Notes: generated by a model from the sequence alone, not told the origin. A stretch of DNA of 64,000 bases from Sneathiella sp. P13V-1 (GCF_015143595.1 NZ_WYEU01000003.1:124001-188000); one strand, 5' to 3'; shown: positions 46,672 through 56,304, counted from the first letter of the stretch. Translations and numbers: made by a program.

Positions 46672-47178
46672 TTATTCTTTTGTATCGGATTCTTTCTTTT
46701 GGCTTTTGGCTGACCCAGGCACGCCTGTTTTGGAATCTTCAACAATCCGACCGCCCCACTCTTCGATCATCTTCATCCGTCTTTTTTCGAGCTTTCCAAC
46801 TAAGTGCCTAGCTTGGACTTCATAAACGCCCTGCACAACAATGGGGACCCCCCAAAGGAGGAAAGCTGCTATCCCGGCGCCACCAAACATCAACAGCCAC
46901 ATGAACACATCCGTAAGTAACCGCATAGCCTGATCGATCGTGTGCCCTCTCTCCCACAGGAAACCAATAACAGGGACGACACCTGCCAGATTTAGTGCAG
47001 TCATCGCGGCGATACTACCTTTGACACGACTTGGATTTACAAAAGTCGCAACGATACTTGGGATCATGCCAACCGTCAGAACTATAATAGTCGGAGGTGC
47101 AACGACAGCCCCCACTCCTAAAAAAATGAGCAGTGGCAAGACACCTTTTGTCGCCTCTTTTGCTTGATCTGCACTCAC
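46672..47178 (-). CDS. Membrane protein of unknown function paired with the pseudokinase
   Basis: This 168-residue protein has about three to four hydrophobic segments (around residues 13-45, 55-73, 86-115) and a basic then acidic cytoplasmic tail (KLEKRRMKM ... KKESDTKE). I do not recognise the family. It starts with a GTG four bases after the stop of the pseudokinase gene, with GAGG of its ribosome-binding site at the end of that gene. The two are therefore co-translated and probably act together at the inner membrane. Confidence 0.78.
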   Translation of the reverse strand: MSADQAKEATKGVLPLLIFLGVGAVVAPPTIIVLTVGMIPSIVATFVNPSRVKGSIAAMTALNLAGVVPVIGFLWERGHTIDQAMRLLTDVFMWLLMFGGAGIAAFLLWGVPIVVQGVYEVQARHLVGKLEKRRMKMIEEWGGRIVEDSKTGVPGSAKSQKKESDTKE

Positions 47179-47182
47179 TTTT

Positions 47183-49213
47183 TTACCTCAAAAAATACAT
47201 GTAGGAGAGCCCCATACTCGTCATCAGAGCTGCGATTGAAATAATGGATGCTAGCCAATGGCCGTATTTCTGCGCTGCCAATTTGCGCGCCTCAGTACCG
47301 GCTTCCAACGCTCGCATCCCCTCAACAATTTTTATGAACACCTGTAGCGCCTGACGGTATTCACGGCCATCCCGGTTCATATTGTTCTGCAAATCAATGT
47401 CTTTTAAGATCCGATCGATATTTCCAGTTTCGACCGCTTTTGCAAGTTTTCTCAGTATGGTTTCCCGTCTGATATCCGAATTTATTGACTTGATGAAGGG
47501 TTTCAAAATTTTTGCGGCCCAAGCTGCCAAACCGGGTTTTGGAGAGGGGCTGATAAGCGTCTGCAACCTGGCGAACAAGGCCACCAAATGCAACGTATAT
47601 TCGATGCCACCGGGTTGCATGCTGCTGAATTTCTGAAAATGCTTTGCCAGAGATTTATTTCTGGCAGCCAAAAAGGCGGCGATATGTCTGTCAAAAGGTT
47701 TGATATTGCCATCCGCTTTCAGCGCCCGTGCTTCCAAAACGTCCACTAATGTTTCAACGTCTTTCACAAAAGCCCCTTCAAACACTGACCCTAAACATGG
47801 CAACTGTGGATTTAGTTCATATAAACAGCGTTCTAAGCCAAAGCCGATAACGTCTCGCTTCTCCATATATTCAAAACACTCTGTCGCCAGATTAATTTTG
47901 AGCCAACTTTCCTTCTTCTTACCAGGTACAAGCCCTGTGGCCGCTGGCTTTGTTGAGACGTCAGAATAGATAACATCAAGCAAGGTCCCATTTTCCAGCA
48001 ATTCGGCCATGGAGTTTTTTAACGCGCCTGCAACTCGAAAGGCACAGGCAAGTAAACTTGGAAATCCGCCTCTTGAAAAAGACACTTCGCGATACCAAAA
48101 AGCCCCGTCTCCATCCAGAATTGCACAGGCTTTTGAAACACTCTGGGTATCTCCCTGGCGCCCCCGTCCGCTGGCAATCCCCTTCAATGAGATTTCAGCC
48201 ATGCGCGTTGCCGCATCTTTATCGCCCAAAGAATTGCGAACCCAGCTTTCCAGCTTGCCATTTTCCATCAATGTGAACGCTTGTGCGGGGCGTTGGGTCA
48301 TTGCAAGAGATAACAAGCGAGGAGACACATATTCCTGTTCTTCAAAAACAATTGGACCTGGGGCCTGTCTGTCTCCAAAACCTGGTCTGGGTCTTTCATA
48401 AACGCCATCACGCCAGCGTTTTAAAACTTCAACATTCCACCTGCGTGTCGGATCATCATTGAGAAGGCCCGCAAGCAGAAATCCAACACGTGTTGATGCA
48501 GGAATTTTGGGTACCAGAACCGCGTAACTGCCGTGCTGTAGTTTGGCAGCGTACAATTCTTCTCGGCTTCGTCCTTCGCCCGGAAGAACACCGCCCAACA
48601 TATGCACAATCGTGACACCCAAAGCGTAGATATCATACATGATATCACCGCGGCCCCGCCCTTCGGCAAGTGCGTTTGCACTTTCAACAGGCTCATACAC
48701 AGCGGGTTGTAGCGAGCCGGCTGGTGTAGAAACACAATCACCCAGAACAACGCCTGACTCGCCAGGTTCCATATAAAACAGGTTATCAGCGCGGATCCCG
48801 CGGTGCGACAATTTCCGGTTGGAAAAATCGATCAGAAGATCAACAAGACGCGGGACAATTTTCCCAAGAAGAACATTTTCGCTGATTGCACCTCGGCCCT
48901 CAGCATAAACCGCCCCCCCCAATGGCTGTTCAAAAACGAAAACATACCGATAGTCCGTATCATCGAATTTCACAACACCATGGCTTTGTAGCGAGATCAG
49001 TCCTGGCGGGCTTTTCTTCATGAGATCTTGGACGAGTTCGTCTCGATACACCACGCCAGAATTCAGGATAATCGCAAAAAGATGACTTGTGCTGTCGCGC
49101 GTGTCCTCTACCTTACAAGCGCGGTTTTCGCCACTATCAAGATGTGATAGCGGTTGCGACATCTGAATACGATATCGCCCATGAAGCAGTCCAAGATTTT
49201 CATCCATCGTCAT
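47183..49213 (-). CDS. Protein kinase-like protein, predicted membrane-anchored pseudokinase
   Basis: The N-terminal half of this 676-residue protein (about 10-270) has a eukaryotic-like kinase layout: HRGIRADN at 137-144 where kinases have HRDxKxxN, GDC at 158-160 where DFG is expected, YEPVES at 173-178 in the APE position, and DIYALGVTIVHMLGG at 194-208 (helix F). The ATP-anchoring lysine position reads AII (47-49) and the catalytic aspartate is Gly139. Phosphotransfer by the normal mechanism is therefore unlikely. The middle (about 280-650) is a helical domain I do not recognise. A hydrophobic helix near 652-674 would tail-anchor the protein in the inner membrane. It is followed after four bases by a polytopic membrane protein gene. 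Confidence 0.8.
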   Translation of the reverse strand: MTMDENLGLLHGRYRIQMSQPLSHLDSGENRACKVEDTRDSTSHLFAIILNSGVVYRDELVQDLMKKSPPGLISLQSHGVVKFDDTDYRYVFVFEQPLGGAVYAEGRGAISENVLLGKIVPRLVDLLIDFSNRKLSHRGIRADNLFYMEPGESGVVLGDCVSTPAGSLQPAVYEPVESANALAEGRGRGDIMYDIYALGVTIVHMLGGVLPGEGRSREELYAAKLQHGSYAVLVPKIPASTRVGFLLAGLLNDDPTRRWNVEVLKRWRDGVYERPRPGFGDRQAPGPIVFEEQEYVSPRLLSLAMTQRPAQAFTLMENGKLESWVRNSLGDKDAATRMAEISLKGIASGRGRQGDTQSVSKACAILDGDGAFWYREVSFSRGGFPSLLACAFRVAGALKNSMAELLENGTLLDVIYSDVSTKPAATGLVPGKKKESWLKINLATECFEYMEKRDVIGFGLERCLYELNPQLPCLGSVFEGAFVKDVETLVDVLEARALKADGNIKPFDRHIAAFLAARNKSLAKHFQKFSSMQPGGIEYTLHLVALFARLQTLISPSPKPGLAAWAAKILKPFIKSINSDIRRETILRKLAKAVETGNIDRILKDIDLQNNMNRDGREYRQALQVFIKIVEGMRALEAGTEARKLAAQKYGHWLASIISIAALMTSMGLSYMYFLR

Positions 49214-49323
49214 TTATTTTGCCTAAGGCCGAGCACAGAATGCTCAGCGAACCTACAACTTGCCCCAAAATGACGGAGTAGCGTTAAAATGACGTTAAGC
49301 TAAAAACTAAATCTAAAACAGAA

Positions 49324-49345
49324 AAGGCGGCTAAAAAGCCGCCTT
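49324..49345 (-). terminator. Intrinsic terminator of the hisZ-purA operon
   Basis: AAGGCGGCT (49324-49332) and AGCCGCCTT (49337-49345) form a 9-bp stem with a four-base loop. On the minus strand it continues into TTTTCTGTTTT. It lies 25 bases after the purA stop. Confidence 0.88.
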
Positions 49346-49369
49346 TTTGCATATTAATACATTCGTAAA

Positions 49370-50662
49370 TTACTCAGTAAAAGGATCTTTTACCAAAATT
49401 GTGTCATCCCGCTCAGGACTTGTAGACACAAGAGCAATGGGTGCCTCGATAAGCTCTTCGATGCGGCGGATGTATTTTACTGCCGTCGCGGGCAAGTCAT
49501 CCCAACTACGCGCCCCAAAGGTGCTGTCCGACCATCCTTCAAGCGTTTCGTATATCGGCTTGACCGCTGCCTGATCTGCCATGTTGGATGGGAAGTAATC
49601 ATATTCCTTGTCCCCAATACGATATCCAACACAGACTTTCAGTTCATCCATACCGTCCAGAACATCCAGCTTCGTCAGGGCAATACCTGTGATACCGCCT
49701 GTTTTAACAGCCTGGCGTACCATAACCGCATCAAACCAGCCACACCGGCGCTTACGCCCTGTGACAACACCAAATTCGTGACCGCGTTCACCAAGACCTT
49801 GTCCAACTTCATCAAACAGCTCTGTCGGGAAAGGTCCTTCTCCGACACGCGTTGTATAGGCTTTGGTGATGCCCAGTACATAATTAACAGAACCAGGTCC
49901 TACACCACTACCTACCGCTGCCTGACCAGCCAGAGTATTTGAAGAGGTGACAAATGGGTATGTACCATGGTCGTTATCCAGCATTGTTCCTTGTGCCCCT
50001 TCGAAAAGCACAAGTTTGCGGGCTTTACGGGCTTCATCCAGACGGCGCCAAACCACATCTGCAAATTCCAGGATCTTTGGTGCGATTTCCAGAAGCAGTT
50101 TAAGCAGATCCTCGCCATCAACAGCGTCAGCACCCAATCCCTTGCGAAGGGCATTGTGGTGCATCAGCAGGGTCGCGATTTTACTGCGCAGCAGGTCTTC
50201 ATCCGCCAAATCGGAAACGCGGATCGCACGGCGGGCAACCTTGTCTTCATAGGCTGGACCAATGCCGCGGCGGGTCGTTCCAATCTTGACGGCAGATGTC
50301 GCATCCTCCCGGAGTGCATCCAACTCACCATGAAGTGGAAGGATCAGCGTTGCGTTTTCCGCGATTTTGAGATTGTCGGAATTGATCTCCACATCTTGAC
50401 CGCGCAGTGTGTCGATTTCCTTCAAGAGCGCCCATGGATCAACCACAACGCCATTACCAATAATGGATTGCTTTCCACCACGAACAATACCTGACGGCAG
50501 GAGGCTCAGTTTATAAACTTTACCATCAATAACCAGCGTATGGCCCGCATTGTGGCCACCCTGAAAACGCACGACCACGTCGGCACGCTCTGACAGCCAG
50601 TCCACAATCTTGCCTTTGCCTTCATCCCCCCACTGGGAACCGATGACAGCTACATTTGCCAT
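49370..50662 (-). CDS. purA: Adenylosuccinate synthetase
   Basis: This 430-residue enzyme makes adenylosuccinate from IMP, aspartate and GTP, the first committed step to AMP. It has the glycine-rich [11 protein letters not shown] at residues 8-18, GHNAGHT at 38-44, TRRGIGPAY and the GTP-binding region near the C-terminus (TKLDVLDG). Full length. It lies 27 bases downstream of hisZ in the same operon and ends at an intrinsic terminator. Confidence 0.97.
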   Translation of the reverse strand: MANVAVIGSQWGDEGKGKIVDWLSERADVVVRFQGGHNAGHTLVIDGKVYKLSLLPSGIVRGGKQSIIGNGVVVDPWALLKEIDTLRGQDVEINSDNLKIAENATLILPLHGELDALREDATSAVKIGTTRRGIGPAYEDKVARRAIRVSDLADEDLLRSKIATLLMHHNALRKGLGADAVDGEDLLKLLLEIAPKILEFADVVWRRLDEARKARKLVLFEGAQGTMLDNDHGTYPFVTSSNTLAGQAAVGSGVGPGSVNYVLGITKAYTTRVGEGPFPTELFDEVGQGLGERGHEFGVVTGRKRRCGWFDAVMVRQAVKTGGITGIALTKLDVLDGMDELKVCVGYRIGDKEYDYFPSNMADQAAVKPIYETLEGWSDSTFGARSWDDLPATAVKYIRRIEELIEAPIALVSTSPERDDTILVKDPFTE

Positions 50663-50689
50663 AACTTTAAGTCCTTAATTTACGAAACG

Positions 50690-51829
50690 TCAGGCGATTT
50701 CTTTTACGTCGCCGCTTATAAATACATGGGTACAGCCAAATTTCTTCGCCGCCCGTTCTTCATCTTCCACATCTTCAAGACCAACAATCGTGATCCATCC
50801 GCTTTCGCGAAGCTCCAATGCCTGTTGTCGCGATGTACCCTTTGGAAGAAAAACCTTAATTTCTGCCTTTTTGCGTGGGACTGCCCGCAGGAGACTATCC
50901 AGAAACAACGTAAAACCTGTCGCGCATTCTCCATCCAGAAGATGATATCGTCCGCCGCGCCCTAGCTCACCGCGCACATTCTTGGCAAAAAGCGTAAAGC
51001 TGATACCTGTTTGATATTCGAACCCGCGATATTCACCTGGATCAATGGTCAATATCAGCGAAGGCATTGCCGCCTGCAACAAAGTGACCAGTTCGCGCAA
51101 TTGAGACACTTGCTCGGCCGCATTTGAAGGCAGCGTCAGTGCCTCCAGCCGATCCAAAGCACGGTCAGCAGGCCCAGCAGCTTCTAAAAGCGCTCCCAAA
51201 ACAGGAGAAAGAGTCTCTCCAAAGGTGGAAAGAACAGCGGCATCTTTCTGATCCAGCGCATCCCGCGCCGCATCCGCCTGCTCTTTTTCAATCCCCATTT
51301 CCTCACAAATAGTAGGAAGAAGTGTGGGGAGTGTCAGATCAATTGAGAAACCTTTGATCCCAAGAGTATCCAACGCTTCAGCAGCCAACAGAATAAGTTC
51401 GGCGTCGGCAGAAATCTCCGACGATCCGATCAGCTCCACACCCGCCTGAGTAAACTGACGTTCGGGCCGTAACTGCCCCCCGTAAACACGTAGTACCTGA
51501 CCTGAATAGGAAAGCCTGAGAGGGCGCGCGTCTTGCTTTAAGCGTGTTGTCGCGATCCGAGACACCTGCGGCGTAATATCTGTTCTGATCCCCATCATAC
51601 GATGGGATACAGGATCCATCACACGGAACATCTTTGCAGCGAGCGCTTCGCCTGCACCTTCAAGCAAATGTTCTTCGAATTCAATGAGAGGCGGTTTAAC
51701 ACGACGGTAGCCGTTTAATTTGAAAACCCGCATAAGGTTTTCACTAACTTCGGCTTCTGCGGCGGCGGCGGGCGGTAGCATATCGGCCAATCCAGCCGGC
51801 AGCAGCCCTTTTTCAGAATAACTGTTCAT
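50690..51829 (-). CDS. hisZ: ATP phosphoribosyltransferase regulatory subunit
   Basis: This 379-residue protein is related to histidyl-tRNA synthetase but lacks a functional tRNA-charging site. It keeps class II motif 2-like sequence (MFRVMDP, GIRTDITPQVSRIA) and the FEYQTGISFTLF and ELGRGGRYHLL segments. HisZ supports the short form of HisG in histidine biosynthesis. hisG is not in the window. ATG at 51829 directly follows a GTG at 51832, and either could be used. It is followed by purA, a pairing common in alphaproteobacteria. Confidence 0.92.
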   Translation of the reverse strand: MNSYSEKGLLPAGLADMLPPAAAAEAEVSENLMRVFKLNGYRRVKPPLIEFEEHLLEGAGEALAAKMFRVMDPVSHRMMGIRTDITPQVSRIATTRLKQDARPLRLSYSGQVLRVYGGQLRPERQFTQAGVELIGSSEISADAELILLAAEALDTLGIKGFSIDLTLPTLLPTICEEMGIEKEQADAARDALDQKDAAVLSTFGETLSPVLGALLEAAGPADRALDRLEALTLPSNAAEQVSQLRELVTLLQAAMPSLILTIDPGEYRGFEYQTGISFTLFAKNVRGELGRGGRYHLLDGECATGFTLFLDSLLRAVPRKKAEIKVFLPKGTSRQQALELRESGWITIVGLEDVEDEERAAKKFGCTHVFISGDVKEIA

Positions 51830-51882
51830 CACATGCGCCTATAAAGCACATTTCGGCAATGAGTGCCAACAAGAAGAATAAA

Positions 51883-51909
51883 AAAGCGGCACTTTTTAGG
51901 TACCGCTTT
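51883..51909 (-). terminator. Intrinsic terminator of the serC-serA operon
   Basis: AAAGCGG (51883-51889) and CCGCTTT (51903-51909) pair. On the minus strand the stem runs into TTTTTTATT. It lies about 30 bases after the serA stop and separates serC-serA from hisZ-purA. Confidence 0.82.
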
Positions 51910-51938
51910 CATTATTTCCAGAGTCTCAGCAGAGAAAC

Positions 51939-53516
51939 TTAGAATTTTAGGTTTTTCACCTGCTCAACATGCGGCAGATTGCGAACTTTTTCGATGGTAT
52001 CCGCGTCCAGTTCCGAATCTACTTCGACCAAGGCAATCGCCTCACCATCAGCTTCCTGACGCCCCAGGTGGAAGGTTGCGATATTTACCCCTTTTTCGCC
52101 GAGTAGGCTACCAAGTGCACCAATGAAACCTGGTTTATCCTGGTTCGTCACATAAAGCATGTGAGGACCAAGTTCTGCTTCCATGTTGATGCCTTTGATA
52201 CTGACGATACGCGGGCGATTATCACCATAAAGTGTTCCGGCAATATCACGGCTGCGTTTTTCAGTGGTTACAGTGACGCGGATCAAAGTCTGATAATCCT
52301 CAGCACGCTCATTGATGCTTTCAGTAACGTCAATGCCACGCTCTTTTGCGACAACTGGTGCGTTCACCATATTCACACTATCCAGAAGTGGGCCAAGTAG
52401 ACCTTGCAGGATAATGGATGTCAGCGGCTTGATGTTCAGGCTCGCTGCCTGTCCTTCATATTCCACAAGAACACGTTTAAGACCCGTTTCTGTAACCTGA
52501 CCTGCAAAACCACCAAGCTGTTTCGCAAGATCCATATATGGTTTCAGTTTTGGTGCTTCTTCTGCTGTAACTGAAGGCATGTTGAGGGCATTAGTGACAG
52601 AACCAACCAGCAGGTAATCCGCCATTTGTTCTGCGACCTGAATGGCCACATTTACCTGCGCCTCGTTGGTTGAAGCCCCAAGGTGAGGAGTACAAACAAC
52701 ATTTTTCATACCGAAAAGAACATTTTCTGTAGCCGGTTCCTGCACGAACACATCAAGAGCGGCACCCGCAACATGGCCAGATTCCAGCGCTGCTTTCAGA
52801 TCCTCTTCTACGACCAGACCACCACGGGCACAGTTGATGATGCGGACCCCTTCTTTCATCTTTGCAATATTGTCAGCGTTGATGATATTCCGGGTTCCAT
52901 CCGTAATTGGCGTGTGCAGCGAAATGTAATCGGCGCGGGCCAGAAGGTCTTCCAGCTCCACCTTTTCAACGCCAATTTCGATAGCGCGCTCAGGAGACAG
53001 AAACGGATCATATGCGACAACCTTCATTTTGAGGCCAATTGCACGATCCGCAACGATAGATCCAATGTTACCGCACCCGATAATGCCGAGAACCTTGCCG
53101 TAGAGTTCTACACCCATGAAGGCAGACTTTTCCCATTTACCGGCATGTGTACTTTCAGAGGCTGCTGGAATGTGACGGGAAAGTGAGAACATCATCGCAA
53201 CAGCATGTTCTGCAGTTGTGATTGCGTTACCAAAAGGTGTGTTCATGACGCAGATACCAGCCGCTGTTGCCGCAGGGATATCAACATTATCCACACCGAT
53301 ACCTGCGCGACCAATAACTTTAAGGTTGTCAGCTGCTTCAATAATTTCAGCAGTTGCTTTTGTCGCAGAGCGAACAGCAAGACCGTCATATTGACCGATA
53401 CATGCTTTCAGCTCTTCAGGTGTCATACCTGTAATTTCGTCTACTTCGATGCCACGTTCGCGGAAAATTTCAGCCGCTTTCGGGCTCATCTTGTCAGAGA
53501 TAAGGACTTTAACCAT
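51939..53516 (-). CDS. serA: D-3-phosphoglycerate dehydrogenase
   Basis: This 525-residue type I enzyme catalyses the first step of serine synthesis from 3-phosphoglycerate with NAD. The N-terminal substrate/nucleotide domains have GRAGIGVDNVD, the cofactor motif GIIGCGNIGSIVA and TPHLGAST. A roughly 130-residue intervening domain follows, then a C-terminal ACT domain (DKPGFIGALGSLLGEKGVNIA) for regulation. The ATG at 53516 follows AAAGGAACATTCAA and gives the usual N-terminus MVKVLISDK. It lies 27 bases downstream of serC in one operon. Confidence 0.96.
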   Translation of the reverse strand: MVKVLISDKMSPKAAEIFRERGIEVDEITGMTPEELKACIGQYDGLAVRSATKATAEIIEAADNLKVIGRAGIGVDNVDIPAATAAGICVMNTPFGNAITTAEHAVAMMFSLSRHIPAASESTHAGKWEKSAFMGVELYGKVLGIIGCGNIGSIVADRAIGLKMKVVAYDPFLSPERAIEIGVEKVELEDLLARADYISLHTPITDGTRNIINADNIAKMKEGVRIINCARGGLVVEEDLKAALESGHVAGAALDVFVQEPATENVLFGMKNVVCTPHLGASTNEAQVNVAIQVAEQMADYLLVGSVTNALNMPSVTAEEAPKLKPYMDLAKQLGGFAGQVTETGLKRVLVEYEGQAASLNIKPLTSIILQGLLGPLLDSVNMVNAPVVAKERGIDVTESINERAEDYQTLIRVTVTTEKRSRDIAGTLYGDNRPRIVSIKGINMEAELGPHMLYVTNQDKPGFIGALGSLLGEKGVNIATFHLGRQEADGEAIALVEVDSELDADTIEKVRNLPHVEQVKNLKF

Positions 53517-53543
53517 TTGAATGTTCCTTTGATCCAAGGAGAA

Positions 53544-54710
53544 TTATTTGAAAGTGTTCTTCAGTTCGGCATATCCCCAGTCAAGCCAGGGCATCAAAGC
53601 AGCCAGATCGTCAGCTTCAACCGTAGATCCTGCCCAGATCCGAAGACCTGCGGGCGCATCACGATAAGCACCGATATCCAATGCGGCTTCTTCTTTTGCC
53701 AAAATGGAAACAAGTGATTTTGCAGCTTTCGCCTGATCTTCATCAGACAGATCCGTGAACCATTTATCTGTAATTTTTAAGCATACAGAAGTGGTGCTTC
53801 GGATTGCGGCATCGTCGGCCAAGAAATCCAGCCAGTCAGATGCTTCCACAAAATCAGAGATCACTTTCGTGTTGGCGTTGGCACGGTTTATTGTGCCTTC
53901 CAGTCCACCGATGCTTTTCACCCATTCAAGGGCGTCCAGAACATCTTCTACCGCCAACATAGACGGGGTGTTAATTGTCTCGCCGCGGAAAATGCCTTCG
54001 ATCAGCTTACCGCCCTTCGTCATGCGGAAAACTTTTGGCATTGGCCAAGGTGGCGTGTAACTCTCAAGGCGTTCAACAGCACGCGGGCTTAGGACCAACA
54101 TCCCGTGGGCAGCCTCACCACCCAGAACTTTCTGCCATGACCATGTCACAACATCCAGTTTTTCCCATGGGAGGTCCATGGCGAAAACGGCAGAAGTGGC
54201 ATCACAAATGGCAAGACCTTCACGGTCGTCGGCAATCCAGTCACCGTTTGGAACACGAACACCAGATGTTGTCCCGTTCCATGTGAAAACCGTATCGCGC
54301 TTCCAATCCACGGAATTCAGGTCTGGCAGTTCGCCGTAACCCGCTGTCACAACTTCTGCATCATCCAGTTTCAGTTGCTTGACAACATCAGTTGCCCAAC
54401 CTGAGCCGAAACTTTCCCATGCGAGAATTGTTGAGGGGCGCGCACCTAAAAGTGACCAAAGCGCCATTTCAACAGCACCTGTATCAGATCCCGGCACGAT
54501 ACCGATTTTATAATCTTCAGGGATACCCAGAATTGCCCGATGCTCGTCAATGACGGATTTCAGACGCGCTTTACCTTCCGCTGCACGGTGCGAGCGACCA
54601 AGGAATGCATTATTCAAGGTTTCAGGAGACCATCCGGGGCGCTTGGCGCATGGGCCGGATGAAAATAAAGGAGAGTTAGGGCGTCTCTCCGGACGCATTA
54701 AGTCTGTCAT
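53544..54710 (-). CDS. serC: Phosphoserine aminotransferase
   Basis: This 388-residue PLP enzyme converts 3-phosphohydroxypyruvate and glutamate to O-phosphoserine and 2-oxoglutarate, and also serves pyridoxal phosphate synthesis. It is of the alphaproteobacterial/archaeal-like subtype ([26 protein letters not shown]), with Schiff-base Lys194 in WSWQKVLGG. It is the first gene of the serC-serA operon. It has a short structured leader and a well-placed promoter (54768-54795). GGAAGG in the leader is 11 bases before the ATG. Confidence 0.95.
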   Translation of the reverse strand: MTDLMRPERRPNSPLFSSGPCAKRPGWSPETLNNAFLGRSHRAAEGKARLKSVIDEHRAILGIPEDYKIGIVPGSDTGAVEMALWSLLGARPSTILAWESFGSGWATDVVKQLKLDDAEVVTAGYGELPDLNSVDWKRDTVFTWNGTTSGVRVPNGDWIADDREGLAICDATSAVFAMDLPWEKLDVVTWSWQKVLGGEAAHGMLVLSPRAVERLESYTPPWPMPKVFRMTKGGKLIEGIFRGETINTPSMLAVEDVLDALEWVKSIGGLEGTINRANANTKVISDFVEASDWLDFLADDAAIRSTTSVCLKITDKWFTDLSDEDQAKAAKSLVSILAKEEAALDIGAYRDAPAGLRIWAGSTVEADDLAALMPWLDWGYAELKNTFK

Positions 54711-54763
54711 GTTATACTAAACCTTCCAGTCTAGAGCATCCCGGTGGGGGGATGTGGCCCACA
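54711..54763 (-). promoter_or_regulatory. Candidate serC leader RNA motif
   Basis: On the minus strand the short 5' leader contains GUGGGCCAC, then AUCCC..GGGAU (pairing 54737-54742 with 54749-54754), then a single-stranded stretch with GGAAGG before the start codon. GUGGG could alternatively pair with the CCCAC between the AUCCC and GGGAU arms, so two exclusive structures are possible. The position, alphaproteobacterial host and serC-serA operon match the published serC RNA motif, whose ligand and mechanism are not established. I could not compare it with the consensus. Confidence 0.6.
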
Positions 54764-54767
54764 GACG

Positions 54768-54795
54768 AAAATATGGAGAGATGCCGGTTTGTCAA
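54768..54795 (-). promoter_or_regulatory. Predicted sigma-70-type promoter of serC-serA
   Basis: On the minus strand a consensus TTGACA (54790-54795) and TATTTT (54768-54773) are separated by 16 bases. Transcription would begin near 54762, exactly at the first bases of the candidate leader hairpin. Confidence 0.6.
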
Positions 54796-55079
54796 CGGAC
54801 TTTTTTGCACTGCGACAAAAACGCCCAATTCAAACAGCAGATACACGTTTGCCAGCAAACAAATATTTATTTGCACGCTTACAGATCGAGGCCGCAGCCA
54901 AACATTTGCCTATCCCAAGGAACACAATGGGTTGAATTGATTTAGTTGCGCATTAATGGGATCAATGTTGAATTACTCTGTCATAACTTTGCAATACATA
55001 TCTTTTTCTTTTCCTGGCTACCCATTTCCGGAGAGATCTGAGATGTGGCACCTCCCTGTTGTACGAATCCCGTTCAGTG

Positions 55080-55098
55080 AATTGTCTTTAAGACAATT
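55080..55098. promoter_or_regulatory. Perfect 19-bp palindrome, candidate operator
   Basis: AATTGTCTT-T-AAGACAATT is a perfect inverted repeat with a single central base, 62 bases upstream of the ATG at 55161. The size and symmetry are those of a dimeric repressor site. It is too AT-rich and lacks a U-tract to be a good terminator. The regulator is not identifiable in the window. Confidence 0.5.
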
Positions 55099-55160
55099 AT
55101 AGGCTGGCGAACAATCTTCCTTTTCAATAAGGTTTTTGGCATGCAAAATAGAGACAGATT

Positions 55161-56297
55161 ATGATCGAATGCCAACGCCATTTATTTGATATTCCTGAGG
55201 AAGTTTCTTACTTCAATTGCGGGTATATGTCGCCGCTTTTGAAAGCCTCTACGGAGGCTGGGCAAAAAGCCTTACTTCGAAAATCAAATCCTTGGGAACT
55301 GACACCGAAGGACTTTTTCACCGATTCAGATCGGTTTCGGGAACTGGCTGCCGAACTCATCAACTCTGCACCGCAGGACATAGCGATCATACCGTCAGCC
55401 TCTTATGGACTTGCAATTGCCGCCGCCAATATACCGTTGACAAGAGGTGATGAAATTCTGGTTCTGGAAGATCAGTTTCCAAGCAACATCTACTGCTGGC
55501 AAAGGGCGGCGAAAGAAAGTGGCGCAACCATCATTACTGTTGCCCGGCCAGAGGACCGAAACTGGACGCAAGCCGTTCAGAAACATATCACCCCACGAAC
55601 CGCCGTTGCCGCCCTTCCTCACAATCATTGGGCGGATGGAGGCCTAATCAATCTGATACAAGTCAGGCAACAACTTGATCAGTCAGATGCAAAACTGGTT
55701 CTGGACGTTACTCAGTCACTGGGAGCAATGCCGCTGGATGTACAGAAAGTACGTCCGGATTTCATGGCCGTCGCAGCCTATAAATGGCTGTTAGGTCCCT
55801 ATAGCGTCGGCTTCATGTATGCGGCACCTGATTTCCAAAATGGTATCCCGCTGGAAGAAAACTGGTTAAATAGAGCTGGTTCAGAAGATTTCGCGGGTCT
55901 TGTGAACTATCAGGAAGATTATCAGCCGGGCGCTGTTAGATATGATATGGGAGAAAGAGCCAATTTTGCTCAACTTCCAATTATGATTGCAGCATTGGAA
56001 CAATTGCTGGATTGGGGAACCGACAACATTCAAGCCACTCTCAGAGCCCGTAATCAAGCATTAGCCAATGAATTGATTGATATCGATCTTACTTCCGTTC
56101 CCACCGAATACCGTGCAGGTCATTTTCTTGGCCTTGAAAAAGAGGGCGGGTTTCCTGCGGATATTTTAAGCCGGCTAGCAGATGAAAAGATCTTCTTGTC
56201 ACAGCGCGGAGATAGCTTACGTATAACCCCCCACCTGTTTAATTCCGATCAGGATTTTGACCGCCTGATTAGTTCTTTAAAACAACATCTTAAATGA
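55161..56297 (+). CDS. Class V-fold PLP-dependent aminotransferase/lyase, first of two
   Basis: This 378-residue fold type I enzyme of the class V (kynureninase/isopenicillin N epimerase/cysteine desulfurase) group has HNHWADGG near 154-161, cofactor Asp182 in LDVTQSLGA and Schiff-base Lys208 in AAYKWLLGP. The catalytic cysteine loop of cysteine desulfurases is not seen. Substrate unknown. The ribosome-binding site is weak (GAGAC). It is followed after seven bases by a second class V enzyme that is only distantly similar, and preceded by a 19-bp palindrome. Confidence 0.88.
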   Translation: MIECQRHLFDIPEEVSYFNCGYMSPLLKASTEAGQKALLRKSNPWELTPKDFFTDSDRFRELAAELINSAPQDIAIIPSASYGLAIAAANIPLTRGDEILVLEDQFPSNIYCWQRAAKESGATIITVARPEDRNWTQAVQKHITPRTAVAALPHNHWADGGLINLIQVRQQLDQSDAKLVLDVTQSLGAMPLDVQKVRPDFMAVAAYKWLLGPYSVGFMYAAPDFQNGIPLEENWLNRAGSEDFAGLVNYQEDYQPGAVRYDMGERANFAQLPIMIAALEQLLDWGTDNIQATLRARNQALANELIDIDLTSVPTEYRAGHFLGLEKEGGFPADILSRLADEKIFLSQRGDSLRITPHLFNSDQDFDRLISSLKQHLK

Positions 56298-56304
56298 GAG
56301 TGAC

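Larger units (their letters stand above)
54711..55160. other. Gene-free divergent control region between serC and the class V enzymes
   Basis: Of these 450 bases, the left part holds the serC leader and promoter (minus strand). The right part holds a perfect palindrome (55080-55098) before the plus-strand operon. Between about 54800 and 55075 I see nothing beyond short chance reading frames open in all three plus-strand frames at 54744-54945. Confidence 0.7.

Noticed and set aside
52683-53717. Plus-strand open frames (167 and 170 codons) opposite serA
   Set aside because: They are antisense shadows with unusual Cys/Asn/Phe-rich composition. SerA on the minus strand is unambiguous.
54744-54945. 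Three overlapping plus-strand frames of 62-63 codons in all three phases
   Set aside because: They overlap the serC leader and promoter, have no ribosome-binding site and share no protein-like pattern. Chance lack of stops is more likely than a gene.
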